Origin: an uncultured Prevotellaceae bacterium
Lineage (GTDB): Bacteria; Bacteroidota; Bacteroidia; Bacteroidales; Bacteroidaceae
NCBI GenBank assembly: GCA_902774815.1
Contig: CACYJV010000004.1
Coordinates: 1-64,000, forward strand
Length of the DNA: 64,000 bases
Direction of reading: 5' to 3'
Under the pieces are notes generated by a model. That model was not told the DNA's origin. It did no database searches and saw only the letters and a list, made by a program, of their open reading frames with translations. The position numbers were made by a program, and so were the translations under genes. Shown in pieces: positions 57,064-64,000 of this stretch. The stretch's first letter is position 1; the number at the start of each line of letters is the position of its first letter.

Positions 57064-57100
57064 ACTTTCTTCTTTCATCTTTCATCTTTCATCTTTTTTC
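57064..57100. repeat. TCTTTCA heptad array
   Basis: Four TCTTTCA heptads in the gap between the threonine dehydrogenase and KBL genes. The rest of this 191-bp gap holds a near-match to a -7 box (TTATTTTG, about 57154) and no gene. Confidence 0.65.
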
Positions 57101-57205
57101 CTTGACTTTAACTTCTTTAACGTCTTGGAGAGTGATTTATTGAAATATATTTTGTTATTTTGCAGAAAAATAGGAGTAAATCTAATCAACGTAAATCTAA
57201 GAATC

Positions 57206-58393
57206 ATGTACGGAAAAATGAAAGAACATCTCAGCCAGACACTGGCCGAGATTCGCGAGGCAGGACTCTACAAGGAAGAGCGCCTCATCGAAAGCCCGCA
57301 GCGTGCTGCCATCGAGGTCGCAGGCAAGGAAGTGCTGAACTTTTGCGCCAACAACTACCTTGGCTTGAGCGATAACAAGCGCATCATCGAGGCTTCGAAG
57401 AAGATGATGGACGAGCGCGGCTTCGGCATGTCGTCGGTACGCTTCATCTGCGGAACTCAGGACATTCACAAACAGTTGGAGAAGGCCATCTCTGAGTATT
57501 TCAAGACCGAGGATACCATTCTCTACGCGGCTTGCTTCGATGCCAATGGCGGCGTGTTCGAACCATTGCTCACCGACGAGGATGCCATTATCTCCGATGC
57601 CCTGAACCATGCCTCCATCATCGACGGCGTACGCCTTTGCAAGGCTAAGCGCTATCGCTATGCCAATGCCGACATGCAGGACCTGGAGCGTTGCCTGCAG
57701 GAAGCCCAGGAGCAGCGTTTCCGTATCATCGTCACCGACGGTGTGTTCTCGATGGACGGCAATGTCGCCCCAATGGACAAAATCTGTGACTTGGCCGAGA
57801 AATACGATGCACTGGTCATGGTCGACGAGAGCCATTCAGCAGGCGTAGTCGGCAAGACAGGCCACGGCGTGAGCGAGTTCTTCAACACCTACGGACGTAT
57901 TGACATCTATACTGGCACATTAGGAAAGGCCTTCGGCGGTGCCCTCGGTGGCTTCACCACAGGTCGCAAGGAAATCATCGACATGCTGCGCCAGCGCTCA
58001 CGTCCTTATCTGTTCTCCAATTCACTGGCTCCCTGCATCATCGGTGCATCGCTCGAGGTGTTCAAGATCCTCGGCGAAAGCGACGAACTGCACGACCGCC
58101 TCGTTGAAAACGTGGAGTACTTCCGCGACAAGATGATAGCCGCCGGCTTCGACATCAAGCCCACACAAAGTGCCATCTGCGCCGTCATGCTGTATGATGC
58201 CAAGCTGTCGCAGGTCTATGCCGCCAAGCTGCAGGAAGAGGGCATCTACGTCACTGGTTTCTACTATCCCGTGGTGCCGAAGGGCCAGGCCCGCATCCGC
58301 GTGCAGATCTCTGCCGGTCACAACCGCGAGCAACTCGACAAGTGCATCGCAGCCTTCATCAAGGTCGGTAAGGAACTTGGTGTGCTGAAATAA
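57206..58393 (+). CDS. kbl: Glycine C-acetyltransferase (2-amino-3-ketobutyrate CoA ligase)
   Basis: A 395-residue fold-type-I PLP enzyme. I start at 57206, which gives the usual family length; the open frame reaches back to 57026 through a non-conserved region. FCANNYLGLSDN, SVRFICGTQDIHKQLE, DGVFSMDGNVAPMD, DESHSAGVVG and Lys241 in TGTLGKAFGGALGG are diagnostic. It splits 2-amino-3-ketobutyrate with CoA into glycine and acetyl-CoA. A MFKTT-type second Met at 57218 is also possible. Confidence 0.94.
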   Translation: MYGKMKEHLSQTLAEIREAGLYKEERLIESPQRAAIEVAGKEVLNFCANNYLGLSDNKRIIEASKKMMDERGFGMSSVRFICGTQDIHKQLEKAISEYFKTEDTILYAACFDANGGVFEPLLTDEDAIISDALNHASIIDGVRLCKAKRYRYANADMQDLERCLQEAQEQRFRIIVTDGVFSMDGNVAPMDKICDLAEKYDALVMVDESHSAGVVGKTGHGVSEFFNTYGRIDIYTGTLGKAFGGALGGFTTGRKEIIDMLRQRSRPYLFSNSLAPCIIGASLEVFKILGESDELHDRLVENVEYFRDKMIAAGFDIKPTQSAICAVMLYDAKLSQVYAAKLQEEGIYVTGFYYPVVPKGQARIRVQISAGHNREQLDKCIAAFIKVGKELGVLK

Positions 58394-58412
58394 TAAAAGA
58401 AGCCCACACACA

Positions 58413-58533
58413 ACCCACCCCCAAAAACCCACCCCCAACCCCTCCCCAAGGGAGGGTAGCTTGAAAACCCTTTCAATTGAAAAGACTAATCAGGCTACCC
58501 TCCCTTGGGGAGGGGTTGGGGGTGGGTTTTTTA
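58413..58533. repeat. Complete palindromic element between convergent genes
   Basis: Arms CCCACCCCCAACCCCTCCC and GGGAGGGGTTGGGGGTGGG surround a centre with TTCAATTGAAAAGACTAATC. A perfect long hairpin followed by TTTTTTATTTT makes it a likely bidirectional terminator for kbl and lpxH. Confidence 0.85.
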
Positions 58534-58535
58534 TT

Positions 58536-59345
58536 TTATGGCTGACTCTCTCCCTCTACGTATTCTTCAAGCAACAAGTGCTCACCATCAAAGACGGCAT
58601 AGGTGAACTGCCAAATCCAATCGCCCAAGATGAGCATACGAGGACGACGTGGCGTATCCTGACCTTGCTGGCGCTGCGTTCGGTCAGGCGGCGCGGGCAA
58701 CGAAAGGTCGAGCTCGATGTGGCGATGGCCAAAGATGAATACGTCTATGTCGGGGTGTGTCTGCAGATAATCCTTGGCATAGAGCACCAGATGCTCGCGA
58801 TCCTCACCCATATAGGGAGGCTCTTTGCCGTCGGCACGCTTCAGTCGTGAGTGCTTGGCCCAGCGCTGGCCCAACTGCATGCCCCACCACGGATGCACAA
58901 AGTTCAGCAAACGCTGGCAGACACGATTGTGGAACATCCATTTCAGGAACTTAAACTTGCGGTCGGGATCACCCAAACCATCGCCATGAGCCAGATAGAA
59001 CACGCGTCCATAGATGTCGGTCGTCAGCGGCTGGCGATGAAGGATGACGCCACACTCCTGCTCCAGATAGCCATAAGTCCAAATATCGTGGTTACCGGTG
59101 AAATAGTGCACCTCCACCCCATTGTCGGTCAGTTCCGAGATTTTTCCAAGGAAACGCGTGTAGCCTTTCGGCACAACATGCTTGTACTCGTCCCAGAAGT
59201 CGAACATATCGCCCAACAGGTAGACAGCGGCAGCCTTTTCCTTGATGCTGTCAAGGAATCTCACAAGGCGACGCTCCTGCATGCGCTGATGTGGTATCGC
59301 CAGTGAGCCAAGGTGGGCATCGGCCAGAAAATAGACGTTCTTCAT
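58536..59345 (-). CDS. lpxH: UDP-2,3-diacylglucosamine diphosphatase
   Basis: A 269-residue calcineurin-like metallophosphoesterase. The metal ligands are visible: Asp9-Ala-His11 in FLADAHLGS, GDMFDFWDE, GNHDIW, and the C-terminal FGHRHI. The length and DPDRKFKFLKWMFHN segment fit the LpxH family, which releases UMP to give lipid X in lipid A synthesis. Other metallophosphoesterases of similar length exist, so the substrate is an inference. Confidence 0.88.
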   Translation of the reverse strand: MKNVYFLADAHLGSLAIPHQRMQERRLVRFLDSIKEKAAAVYLLGDMFDFWDEYKHVVPKGYTRFLGKISELTDNGVEVHYFTGNHDIWTYGYLEQECGVILHRQPLTTDIYGRVFYLAHGDGLGDPDRKFKFLKWMFHNRVCQRLLNFVHPWWGMQLGQRWAKHSRLKRADGKEPPYMGEDREHLVLYAKDYLQTHPDIDVFIFGHRHIELDLSLPAPPDRTQRQQGQDTPRRPRMLILGDWIWQFTYAVFDGEHLLLEEYVEGESQP

Positions 59346-59346
59346 T

Positions 59347-59392
59347 ATTATATAGTTGATAGTTGACAGTTGAAAGTTGATAGTTATGATTA
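59347..59392. repeat. Left TTGATAG-heptad arm of the second four-helix-bundle element
   Basis: Heptads TTGATAG, TTGACAG, TTGAAAG and TTGATAG end in TTATGATTACT. They pair with 59822-59873. Confidence 0.85.
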
Positions 59393-59439
59393 CTATTCGT
59401 GATAGTACCGCCTTTGGCGCTACTACTATATCGATTAAA

Positions 59440-59814
59440 TCATATAATACCCATATTCTTCTTTTTGGTCTTGATGATACTAGTGAGAATCTTTATGATT
59501 TCAATGTTGTCGGCCTCCATAGAGTAGAACTGCTTGTTCGTAAGGTAGCCTCCCGTGTACAATTTCTTTAACCAGTAAAGTGTTTCATCGGCTTCTTTAA
59601 GTGCAATTGACAGTTTGCTAACAAAGTCGGCATCGCTCTGAGCATTCTGGCTTTCCGTGATATTGGCCCCTATGCTTGTGCCGCTGCGATAGACCTGTTT
59701 TGCCATAATGGTCTCAATATTCCCATTGACAAGATACTTATACATCAGCACTATCCTGTCGGTGAAACAATCGGCTTTTATCTCTATAAGGGATCTTCTT
59801 CTAGGCAATACCAT
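59440..59814 (-). CDS. Four-helix-bundle protein (23S-IVS/S23 type), copy 2
   Basis: A 124-residue paralogue of the protein at 50458. Shared blocks are VYRSGTSIGANITES, AQSDADFVSKLSIALKEADE, the YWL segment and a nearly identical C-terminus, IIKILTSIIKTKKKNM. It is flanked by inverted arms of a different heptad sequence (59347-59392 and 59822-59873), both with an inner ATGATTACT / AGTAATCA edge. The strand is opposite to copy 1. The function is unknown; see the findings. Confidence 0.87.
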   Translation of the reverse strand: MVLPRRRSLIEIKADCFTDRIVLMYKYLVNGNIETIMAKQVYRSGTSIGANITESQNAQSDADFVSKLSIALKEADETLYWLKKLYTGGYLTNKQFYSMEADNIEIIKILTSIIKTKKKNMGII

Positions 59815-59821
59815 TATCCAC

Positions 59822-59875
59822 CGCTGCTAAGAGTAATCACAACTATCAACTTTCAACTCTCAACTGTCAACTGTT
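59822..59875. repeat. Right heptad arm of the second four-helix-bundle element
   Basis: AGAGTAATCACAACTATC then CAACTTT, CAACTCT, CAACTGT and CAACTGT heptads, reverse-complementary to the left arm. Confidence 0.85.
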
Positions 59876-60195
59876 CATTCGAACCCCAGTTCCACGCGTG
59901 CCTCTTCGGACATCATAGACTGGTCCCAGGCAGGTTCGAACACGAGGTTGACAGTACAGCCCTTCACCCCCTCAAGTGCATCCACTTTCTGGCGGACATC
60001 CTCCAGGATGAAGTCGGCAGCCGGACAGGAGGGAGCCGTGAAAGTCATGTCAATCTCCACTTCGCCGTCGTCCTTTACCTCTATGCGATAGATGAGTCCA
60101 AGCTCATAGATGTCAACGGGAATCTCAGGATCGTAGACGGTTTTCAGCACGTCAACAATCCGTTCTTCAATCCAAATTTTCTCGGTTTGTTCCAT
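59875..60195 (-). CDS. MIP18/DUF59-family iron-sulfur assembly protein
   Basis: A 106-residue protein. I use the Met at 60195 (MEQTEKIWIEERIV); the longer frame enters non-conserved sequence. VYDPEIPVDIYELGLIYRIEV and MTFTAPSCPAADFILEDVRQKV are the family signature, with the reactive Cys in APSCP. Such proteins (SufT, Mip18, PaaD-like) help place iron-sulfur clusters in target enzymes. No other suf gene is nearby. Confidence 0.9.
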   Translation of the reverse strand: MEQTEKIWIEERIVDVLKTVYDPEIPVDIYELGLIYRIEVKDDGEVEIDMTFTAPSCPAADFILEDVRQKVDALEGVKGCTVNLVFEPAWDQSMMSEEARVELGFE

Positions 60196-60236
60196 ATATG
60201 TCTGCAAAGATAATGGAATTTGAAGACAACACAAAA

Positions 60237-60366
60237 TTTTTTAATTGATAATTGACAATTGATAATTGACAGTTATGATTACCTTATTCCTTTTGCGGTT
60301 TCCACAGACAGGCCAAGCAGACAAGGGAAATCATAATTATCAATTATCAATTTTCAATTATTAATT
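60237..60366. repeat. Short heptad-armed element without a gene
   Basis: The left arm, TTGATAA/TTGACAA heptads, ends in GTTATGATTACC. The right arm begins GGAAATCATAATTATC and continues as TTGATAA heptads in reverse. Between them is only about 50 bp. It has the same edges as the element around the four-helix-bundle gene at 59440, but no ORF. Confidence 0.8.
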
Positions 60367-61386
60367 TCGAACAGGAATCTGTTCGATTATCTCTTCTTCC
60401 GTCACCAGGTTGAAGTCGCCTGCGACAGAATTCTTCAGTTGTGAGGCAGCTATCGAGAAGTCCAAGCAGTGTTGTGGCTGGCCATTCCACTTTTCTGCGG
60501 CATGGATGTAGGCTGCAACGAAGGCATCGCCCACACCAACGGGATCGACTATCGGGTATATGTCGTAGATATGGCCTTGATAAATCTCGCCCTCATACCA
60601 CAGCAACGCCGTCAGCGTGTGATGAGTGGAGGTTATCTGGTTGCGCAGGCCCAGCATCATCTCGCGACAGTTCGGGAACTGGCGGTGCATCTCGTCGAAG
60701 TAGCGACGATAGGCATCCATGTCAAGTTCGGTATCAGCCATCATGTGATCCATGGGTACCTGCTTCACGCCCGTAGCCACTTCCCACTCGTCCTGATCAC
60801 CGAAGATATAGTCGCTGTACTGCATCAGCGCGTTCAGCGTCTTGTGGGCATCGGCACCTTCGTAGCGCCAAAGGTTCTTGCGGAAGTTGATGTCGCACGT
60901 GATGCGCAGTCCCATGTTCTTGGCCGTCTGCACTGCCTCGAACGTGGCATCGGTGGCCGACTGCGACACGGCACAAGTGATTCCCGAACAATGGAAGATG
61001 TCCGTACGGCTGAAGATGTCTTTCCAAGGGAACATGCCTGGTGCACACGAGTAGAACGATGACCCACGGCGGTCGTAAACCACCTGAGAGCGGCGCAGTC
61101 CGGCAGCTGCCTCGAAGTAATAGGTGCCCAGACGATCACCACCGCGCACCACGTCGTGCGTGTCAATGCCGTAGTAGCGCAGTTCGTTCAGGCAGGCCTG
61201 CCCCATTTCGTTCTGCGGCACGCGCGACACGTAACCCACCTTGTTGCCAAGCATCGCCAGCGACACGGCCACGTTAGCCTCGGAACCACCAAACTTGCCC
61301 GTCCACGACGTGCCTTGCTTCAGCCGCATGTGCTCGTCCTTCGACCACCGCAGCAATATCTCGCCAAACGTTACGATCCTCTTCAT
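60361..61386 (-). CDS. PfkB-family sugar kinase, probably 2-keto-3-deoxygluconate kinase
   Basis: A 341-residue PfkB kinase. FGGSEANVAVSLAMLG near 33-48 and the catalytic Asp287 in DPVGVGDAFVAAY are in place. RLGTYYFEAAAGLRRSQVVYDR matches the KDG-kinase group, which phosphorylates 2-keto-3-deoxygluconate from pectin and uronate breakdown. That would fit the GH28-containing locus, but no KDPG aldolase is adjacent to confirm it. Its 3' end overlaps a heptad arm by a few bases. Confidence 0.83.
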   Translation of the reverse strand: MKRIVTFGEILLRWSKDEHMRLKQGTSWTGKFGGSEANVAVSLAMLGNKVGYVSRVPQNEMGQACLNELRYYGIDTHDVVRGGDRLGTYYFEAAAGLRRSQVVYDRRGSSFYSCAPGMFPWKDIFSRTDIFHCSGITCAVSQSATDATFEAVQTAKNMGLRITCDINFRKNLWRYEGADAHKTLNALMQYSDYIFGDQDEWEVATGVKQVPMDHMMADTELDMDAYRRYFDEMHRQFPNCREMMLGLRNQITSTHHTLTALLWYEGEIYQGHIYDIYPIVDPVGVGDAFVAAYIHAAEKWNGQPQHCLDFSIAASQLKNSVAGDFNLVTEEEIIEQIPVRN

Positions 61387-61411
61387 ATTAGTTTATTAAG
61401 CTATTCTTTGG

Positions 61412-61442
61412 CAAAGATACGAAAAATCGAGCGCAGAACAAA
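61412..61442 (-). promoter_or_regulatory. Promoter of the sugar kinase gene
   Basis: TTTG (61442-61439), 19 bp, then TATCTTTG (61419-61412), 26 bp before the start codon. Confidence 0.75.
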
Positions 61443-61459
61443 AGAAACGCGTTTCTTTT

Positions 61460-61675
61460 TTATGCCGAGATAGAGTATCTTCGCGACTTTTGTCGCAAAG
61501 ATACGAATAAGTGAGTGAAAAACCAAATTTATTTGAGTTTTTCCGAGCGGGAGTATCTTCGACGAATGTCAAAGTTACGAATAAGTGAGTGAAATGCAAA
61601 GCAAAAAACAAAGTTTTTGATTTCATTTCCGAGCGGAAGTATCTTCGACGATTGTCAATGATACGAAGATGATGT
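61460..61675. repeat. Three diverged copies of an AGTATCTTCGACGA repeat
   Basis: Units beginning at about 61470, 61549 and 61629 share AGTATCTTCG(A/C)CGA, then GATACGAA or TTACGAA and GTGAGTGAAA. The first forms a near-perfect hairpin, GTATCTTCGCGAC with GTCGCAAAGATAC. No gene is seen in 61387-61801. Confidence 0.7.
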
Positions 61676-61710
61676 CGAACTGCAAAAAGAAACTGACAGA
61701 TCTGTTCAAC

Positions 61711-61758
61711 AAAAACATTCAGGCCGCCTTCCTCCTCTGCGGATGGAAAAGCGGCCTG
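61711..61758 (-). terminator. Terminator of rpsT
   Basis: CAGGCCGC (61720-61727) pairs with GCGGCCTG (61751-61758). On the minus strand the hairpin is followed by AATGTTTTTG. Confidence 0.75.
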
Positions 61759-61801
61759 TATAAAATGCGGTTTAGGGAAAATTTGTCTTGCCCTGAATCT
61801 C

Positions 61802-62053
61802 TTAGAGCTTAGCGATGTGCTTGGTCAAACTCGACTTCAGGTTGGCAGCCTTGTTCTTGTGGATGACATTGGTCTTAGCCAGCTTGTCAAGCATCTTCTG
61901 CACCGAAGGATACAGCTTCATAGCCTCTTCCTTGTCGGTCATAGCGCGCAGCTTGCGAACTGCATTGCGCATGGTCTTGCCATAATAACGGTTGTGCTCG
62001 TTGCGAGTCTTGGTCTGACGAATTCTCTTCAGAGATGATTTGTGATTTGCCAT
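61802..62053 (-). CDS. rpsT: 30S ribosomal protein S20
   Basis: An 83-residue basic helical protein. [21 protein letters not shown] and [19 protein letters not shown] are standard for S20. It lies 175 bp downstream of tRNA-Glu on the same strand, and no separate promoter is obvious, so the two may share a transcript. Confidence 0.97.
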   Translation of the reverse strand: MANHKSSLKRIRQTKTRNEHNRYYGKTMRNAVRKLRAMTDKEEAMKLYPSVQKMLDKLAKTNVIHKNKAANLKSSLTKHIAKL

Positions 62054-62228
62054 TGTTCTTTTAACTTTTTAATTGTTGAATAATGTTACGACGGAAGCCT
62101 ATGGGTCTTGCGCTTCTGAGGGCTGCCCTGAGCCGGCGGCGAACCGCCTTTCGTCACCATTTTCTCGCCGTCTGGCGGTTAGCGATAGCGCATCGCTGCG
62201 CAGATGACAAATTCCTGTTGATTGAAAG

Positions 62229-62300
62229 TAGTCCCTAGGAGAGTCGAACTCCTCTTTAGAGAATGAAAATCTCTCGTCCTAACCGATAGACGAAGGGACC
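62229..62300 (-). tRNA. tRNA-Glu (anticodon TTC)
   Basis: Read on the minus strand: acceptor GGTCCCT with AGGGACT (a G-U closing pair), D stem GTCT/GGAC, anticodon stem AGAGA/TCTCT with loop TTTTCAT, variable AAAG, T stem AGGAG/CTCCT with loop TTCGACT, discriminator A. No CCA is encoded. A match to the Bacteroidetes promoter lies 33 bp upstream. Confidence 0.96.
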
Positions 62301-62332
62301 AAGGCTTTTTGCTTCTTTCAGTAAAGTGGGTG

Positions 62333-62364
62333 CAAAGGTAAGGATTTTTTTTTAATCCACCAAA
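62333..62364 (-). promoter_or_regulatory. Promoter of tRNA-Glu
   Basis: TTTG (62364-62361), 20 bp, then TACCTTTG (62340-62333). Confidence 0.8.
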
Positions 62365-62419
62365 TTTTTCTTTATCTTTTCATTCTTTCGGAACAAATTT
62401 GCACTTTTTCGCCCCTCTA

Positions 62420-62706
62420 CCTTTGCTTTTTCGCGCACGTACCATACCTTTTCGCGCAGGAACCATTGCTTTTTTTGCCGAAAGACCATTGCTTTGCAGG
62501 CAAGTACGCAATGCTTTGTCGCCGACAACTCAATGCTTTCTCGCCCATAAACCAATGCTTTCGAGTCAACAACTCAATGCTTCGTCGCTTACAAAGCAAT
62601 GACCCGCAGTCTGCAAAGCATAGCTCTATACCCCTATAAAGCTATGCTTCTTATCGTACAAAGCTATGGGTCTTGCAGCATAAAGCTATCCTTTGTTCGC
62701 TCCGAG
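62420..62706. repeat. 22-bp-period array, copy 4 (eleven or more units)
   Basis: Eight central units keep a 22-bp step (one 23) with cores CAATGCTTT, CATAGCTCT or CTATGCTTC. Earlier units are looser (CATACCTTT, CATTGCTTT). The 23-bp unit with CTCTATACCCCT and the final unit with TATCCTTTGTTCGCTCCGAG match those of the array at 14000-14243. Confidence 0.82.
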
Positions 62707-63163
62707 GTAAAGATTATTGACGATTTCTGAATCATTCATGTTCAATTTATGATAATTCCTGTTTGATCATAAAGAAAACAGCTTTGTGGTCGGCCTCTGG
62801 CCTCAAAATCAATAGAAAATCTTTTTGAAAATCAATCAGTCCGTGAAAGATTTTTGAATCAATTTTTGAAAGATTTTGAGCGTAGCGACCCAATGACTAT
62901 TAGAATTCATTTCATTCGCAACATTCTTTCCCCGCTACGCTCTGTTCGCTATCTATGTTGTGCGACATCTTCCTATACTACCTGTGTTTTTATTTTTTGC
63001 TGCAACTGCTGCCAGTTTGCAAAAGTTATTGATGCACCGTGTGTTACGGACTGGCAGCAACATGGCAGCACTGGCAGCAAACCCCGATTTTAACTAAATA
63101 TTAACACTTTTCTCACTTTCTAACGTAGTGTATGTTCAGTGTATGTTTAGTGTATTAACTTTG
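62707..63163. repeat. AT-rich stretch with small repeats and an 11-bp array
   Basis: Contains AATCAAT / GAAAGATTTT short repeats (62800-62880), three CTGGCAGCA / ATGGCAGCA copies near 63048-63082, and three 11-bp units of AGTGTATGTTC (63127-63157). No gene is supported in this stretch. Confidence 0.6.
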
Positions 63164-63442
63164 TTACCTCGTTACCTTGAACTTATAGCCCAGCGTCAAC
63201 ATGAAGGCACGGTTGCGCATGTGGCCGACATCCTCCTTGGAGATATTCGCCAGGCCAAACACGTAGCGGGCGTCCAGCGAGAGGTTTCGCCATTCGTAGG
63301 CAATGCCCACGGGGATGCCCAGGTCGAACGTGTTCACCACTTCCTTAATACTACCGTCGACCTCTACTCCCACAAGACCACTCATGGAAGGATCTCCTAT
63401 TGTAGTCATGCCTTCATCCTGGGGATTAGCGAATGCCGCCAC
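63164..63442 (-). pseudogene. Remnant of an outer-membrane beta-barrel protein gene
   Basis: About 90 residues: a variable start, then ending VVNTFDLGIPVGIAYEWRNL, LDARYVFGLANIS and RNRAFMLTLGYKF, the C-terminal strands of a PorT/OmpW-like barrel (normally about 200 residues). The frame has no ATG; a GTG is possible at 63442, but a TAA in frame lies two codons before it. The N-terminal half is missing, so I regard it as a 3' fragment. Confidence 0.6.
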
Positions 63443-63490
63443 CTCCGATTATAAGTTGAAACCATATCAGCTGGGCCTTCGTCATACGGA

Positions 63491-64000
63491 TCAATTCACG
63501 TACACTTTCTTTACCTTGCCGTTACGCATGCGCACGATGTTGATGCCGCGCCCAAGCTGCTGGCGCTCGATGCCGTTCACGTCGTAGATGCGGTCAATGC
63601 TCCCGTCGTCGGCTCCACCAGTCTGGATGCCCTCGATGGCGGTGGCGTCGAACTCCACAATCTGTTTGAAATTTTTCCAGCCGTAGGCTTCACGGTAGGC
63701 ATCAGCACAGCCCTCAGGCACATGAATCACGCAATTATACTTATTGACATAGAAGAACTGGGATACTCCCTCACTATAGGCCTCTCCATAATCATTCCTC
63801 TTAAAGTAGTCAGCCGGATCCACCACGGGAGGATCCTCGCTGTAGCAATAAATTTTACCCAGGGGATAATCATAGTCAAAGAATGCACCATAGTAGATGC
63901 TTGTCACAGGGCAGATCCGTCCGCCGATAGTCACCTCTTTCTGTATTGAAAACTCCTTAGCATCCCAGTCGACAGCATCACATACTTCTGCCGTGCCATC
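63491..64000 (-). CDS. BspA-type leucine-rich repeat protein, C-terminal part (cut by the window edge)
   Basis: The frame is open to the edge, giving 169 residues of the C-terminus. EVTIGGRICPVTSIYYGAF resembles a degenerate BspA repeat; VIHVPEGCADAYREAYGWKNF and IVEFDATAIEGI are the usual end of the repeat region. The final DVNGIERQQLGRGINIVRM and GKVKKVYVN are the Prevotella-type C-terminal tail. Such proteins are surface or secreted adhesins. The start lies outside the window. Confidence 0.8.
   Translation of the reverse strand, partial: DGTAEVCDAVDWDAKEFSIQKEVTIGGRICPVTSIYYGAFFDYDYPLGKIYCYSEDPPVVDPADYFKRNDYGEAYSEGVSQFFYVNKYNCVIHVPEGCADAYREAYGWKNFKQIVEFDATAIEGIQTGGADDGSIDRIYDVNGIERQQLGRGINIVRMRNGKVKKVYVN

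Noticed and set aside
57026-57205. 60-residue extension of KBL
   Set aside because: It is translated from heptad repeats and promoter-like DNA; the family start is at 57206.
62352-62602. Small proteins in the 62.4-kb array on both strands
   Set aside because: They follow from the 22-bp repeats, have no start context and resemble each other only through the repeat.
62420-62706. CRISPR array
   Set aside because: Units are 22 bp with a 10-bp degenerate core and 12 variable bases. CRISPR repeats are longer and identical, and no cas gene is present. The same holds for 14000-14243 and 31998-32117.

Overview
The window looks like chromosomal DNA of a Bacteroidales bacterium, most likely a Prevotella relative. 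Supporting signs are paired SusC/SusD genes, many secreted glycoside hydrolases, DUF4923 and NigD-like lipoproteins, a BspA-type leucine-rich repeat protein, an N-succinylornithine-type carbamoyltransferase in the arginine cluster, almost no Shine-Dalgarno sites, and promoters of the Bacteroidetes form (TTTG, about 20 bp, TAnnTTTG).

Layout. 1-191: a leftward promoter and a boxA-like leader, probably of an rRNA operon whose 16S gene lies outside the window. 0.4-2 kb: a BI-1 membrane protein and a lipoprotein. 2.2-13.9 kb (+) and 14.7-29.3 kb (-): two convergent gene sets that together look like a polysaccharide utilisation locus. The plus set has a GDPD, a GH106-like enzyme, GH97, two esterases and GH127. 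The minus set has GH28, SusC with an OmpA-like tail, SusD, GH92, an NPP-type phosphatase, a histidine phosphatase-GH92 fusion and a hotdog thioesterase. The GH28/GH106/GH127/esterase content points to pectin; the GH92 and phosphatase content points to phosphorylated mannose-containing glycans. 29.5-40.9 kb (+): arginine and proline biosynthesis (argR, GNAT, argG, argC, argD, proC, proB, proA, argF') with a PspC protein, an XRE-cupin regulator and an acyl-CoA synthetase between them. From about 35 to 42 kb third codon positions become strongly G/C. 41-46.6 kb: threonine aldolase, radC, a serpin, a glycosyltransferase, EF-P. 46.8-55.8 kb (+): rpmH, then PASTA protein, rluD, ddl, an acyltransferase, a NigD-like lipoprotein and a large fibronectin-III secreted protein. 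56-64 kb: threonine dehydrogenase and KBL (divergent), lpxH, a MIP18-family protein, a KDG-type kinase, rpsT, tRNA-Glu, a broken outer-membrane barrel gene and the 3' part of a BspA-like gene.

The most unusual content is repetitive DNA. Four layers can be seen. (1) Short heptad-period arrays form inverted arms with a TATGATTAC-like inner edge; two of these arm pairs each enclose a small four-helix-bundle (23S-IVS-type) gene. (2) A C-rich/G-rich palindromic element sits between genes and also inside two GH92 genes, where three copies are read in the same frame into nearly the same peptide. (3) A very regular 22-bp-period array family occurs at four intergenic places; the two longest copies have about eleven units, end in the same unit and are followed by an 11-bp-period GTGTATACTCA array. 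(4) GGGCAGAC-type palindromes occur singly, as a 56-bp tandem, and inside a coding region. Repeat-derived peptides are present in at least five otherwise normal genes. No transposase, integrase, phage or CRISPR gene is seen.
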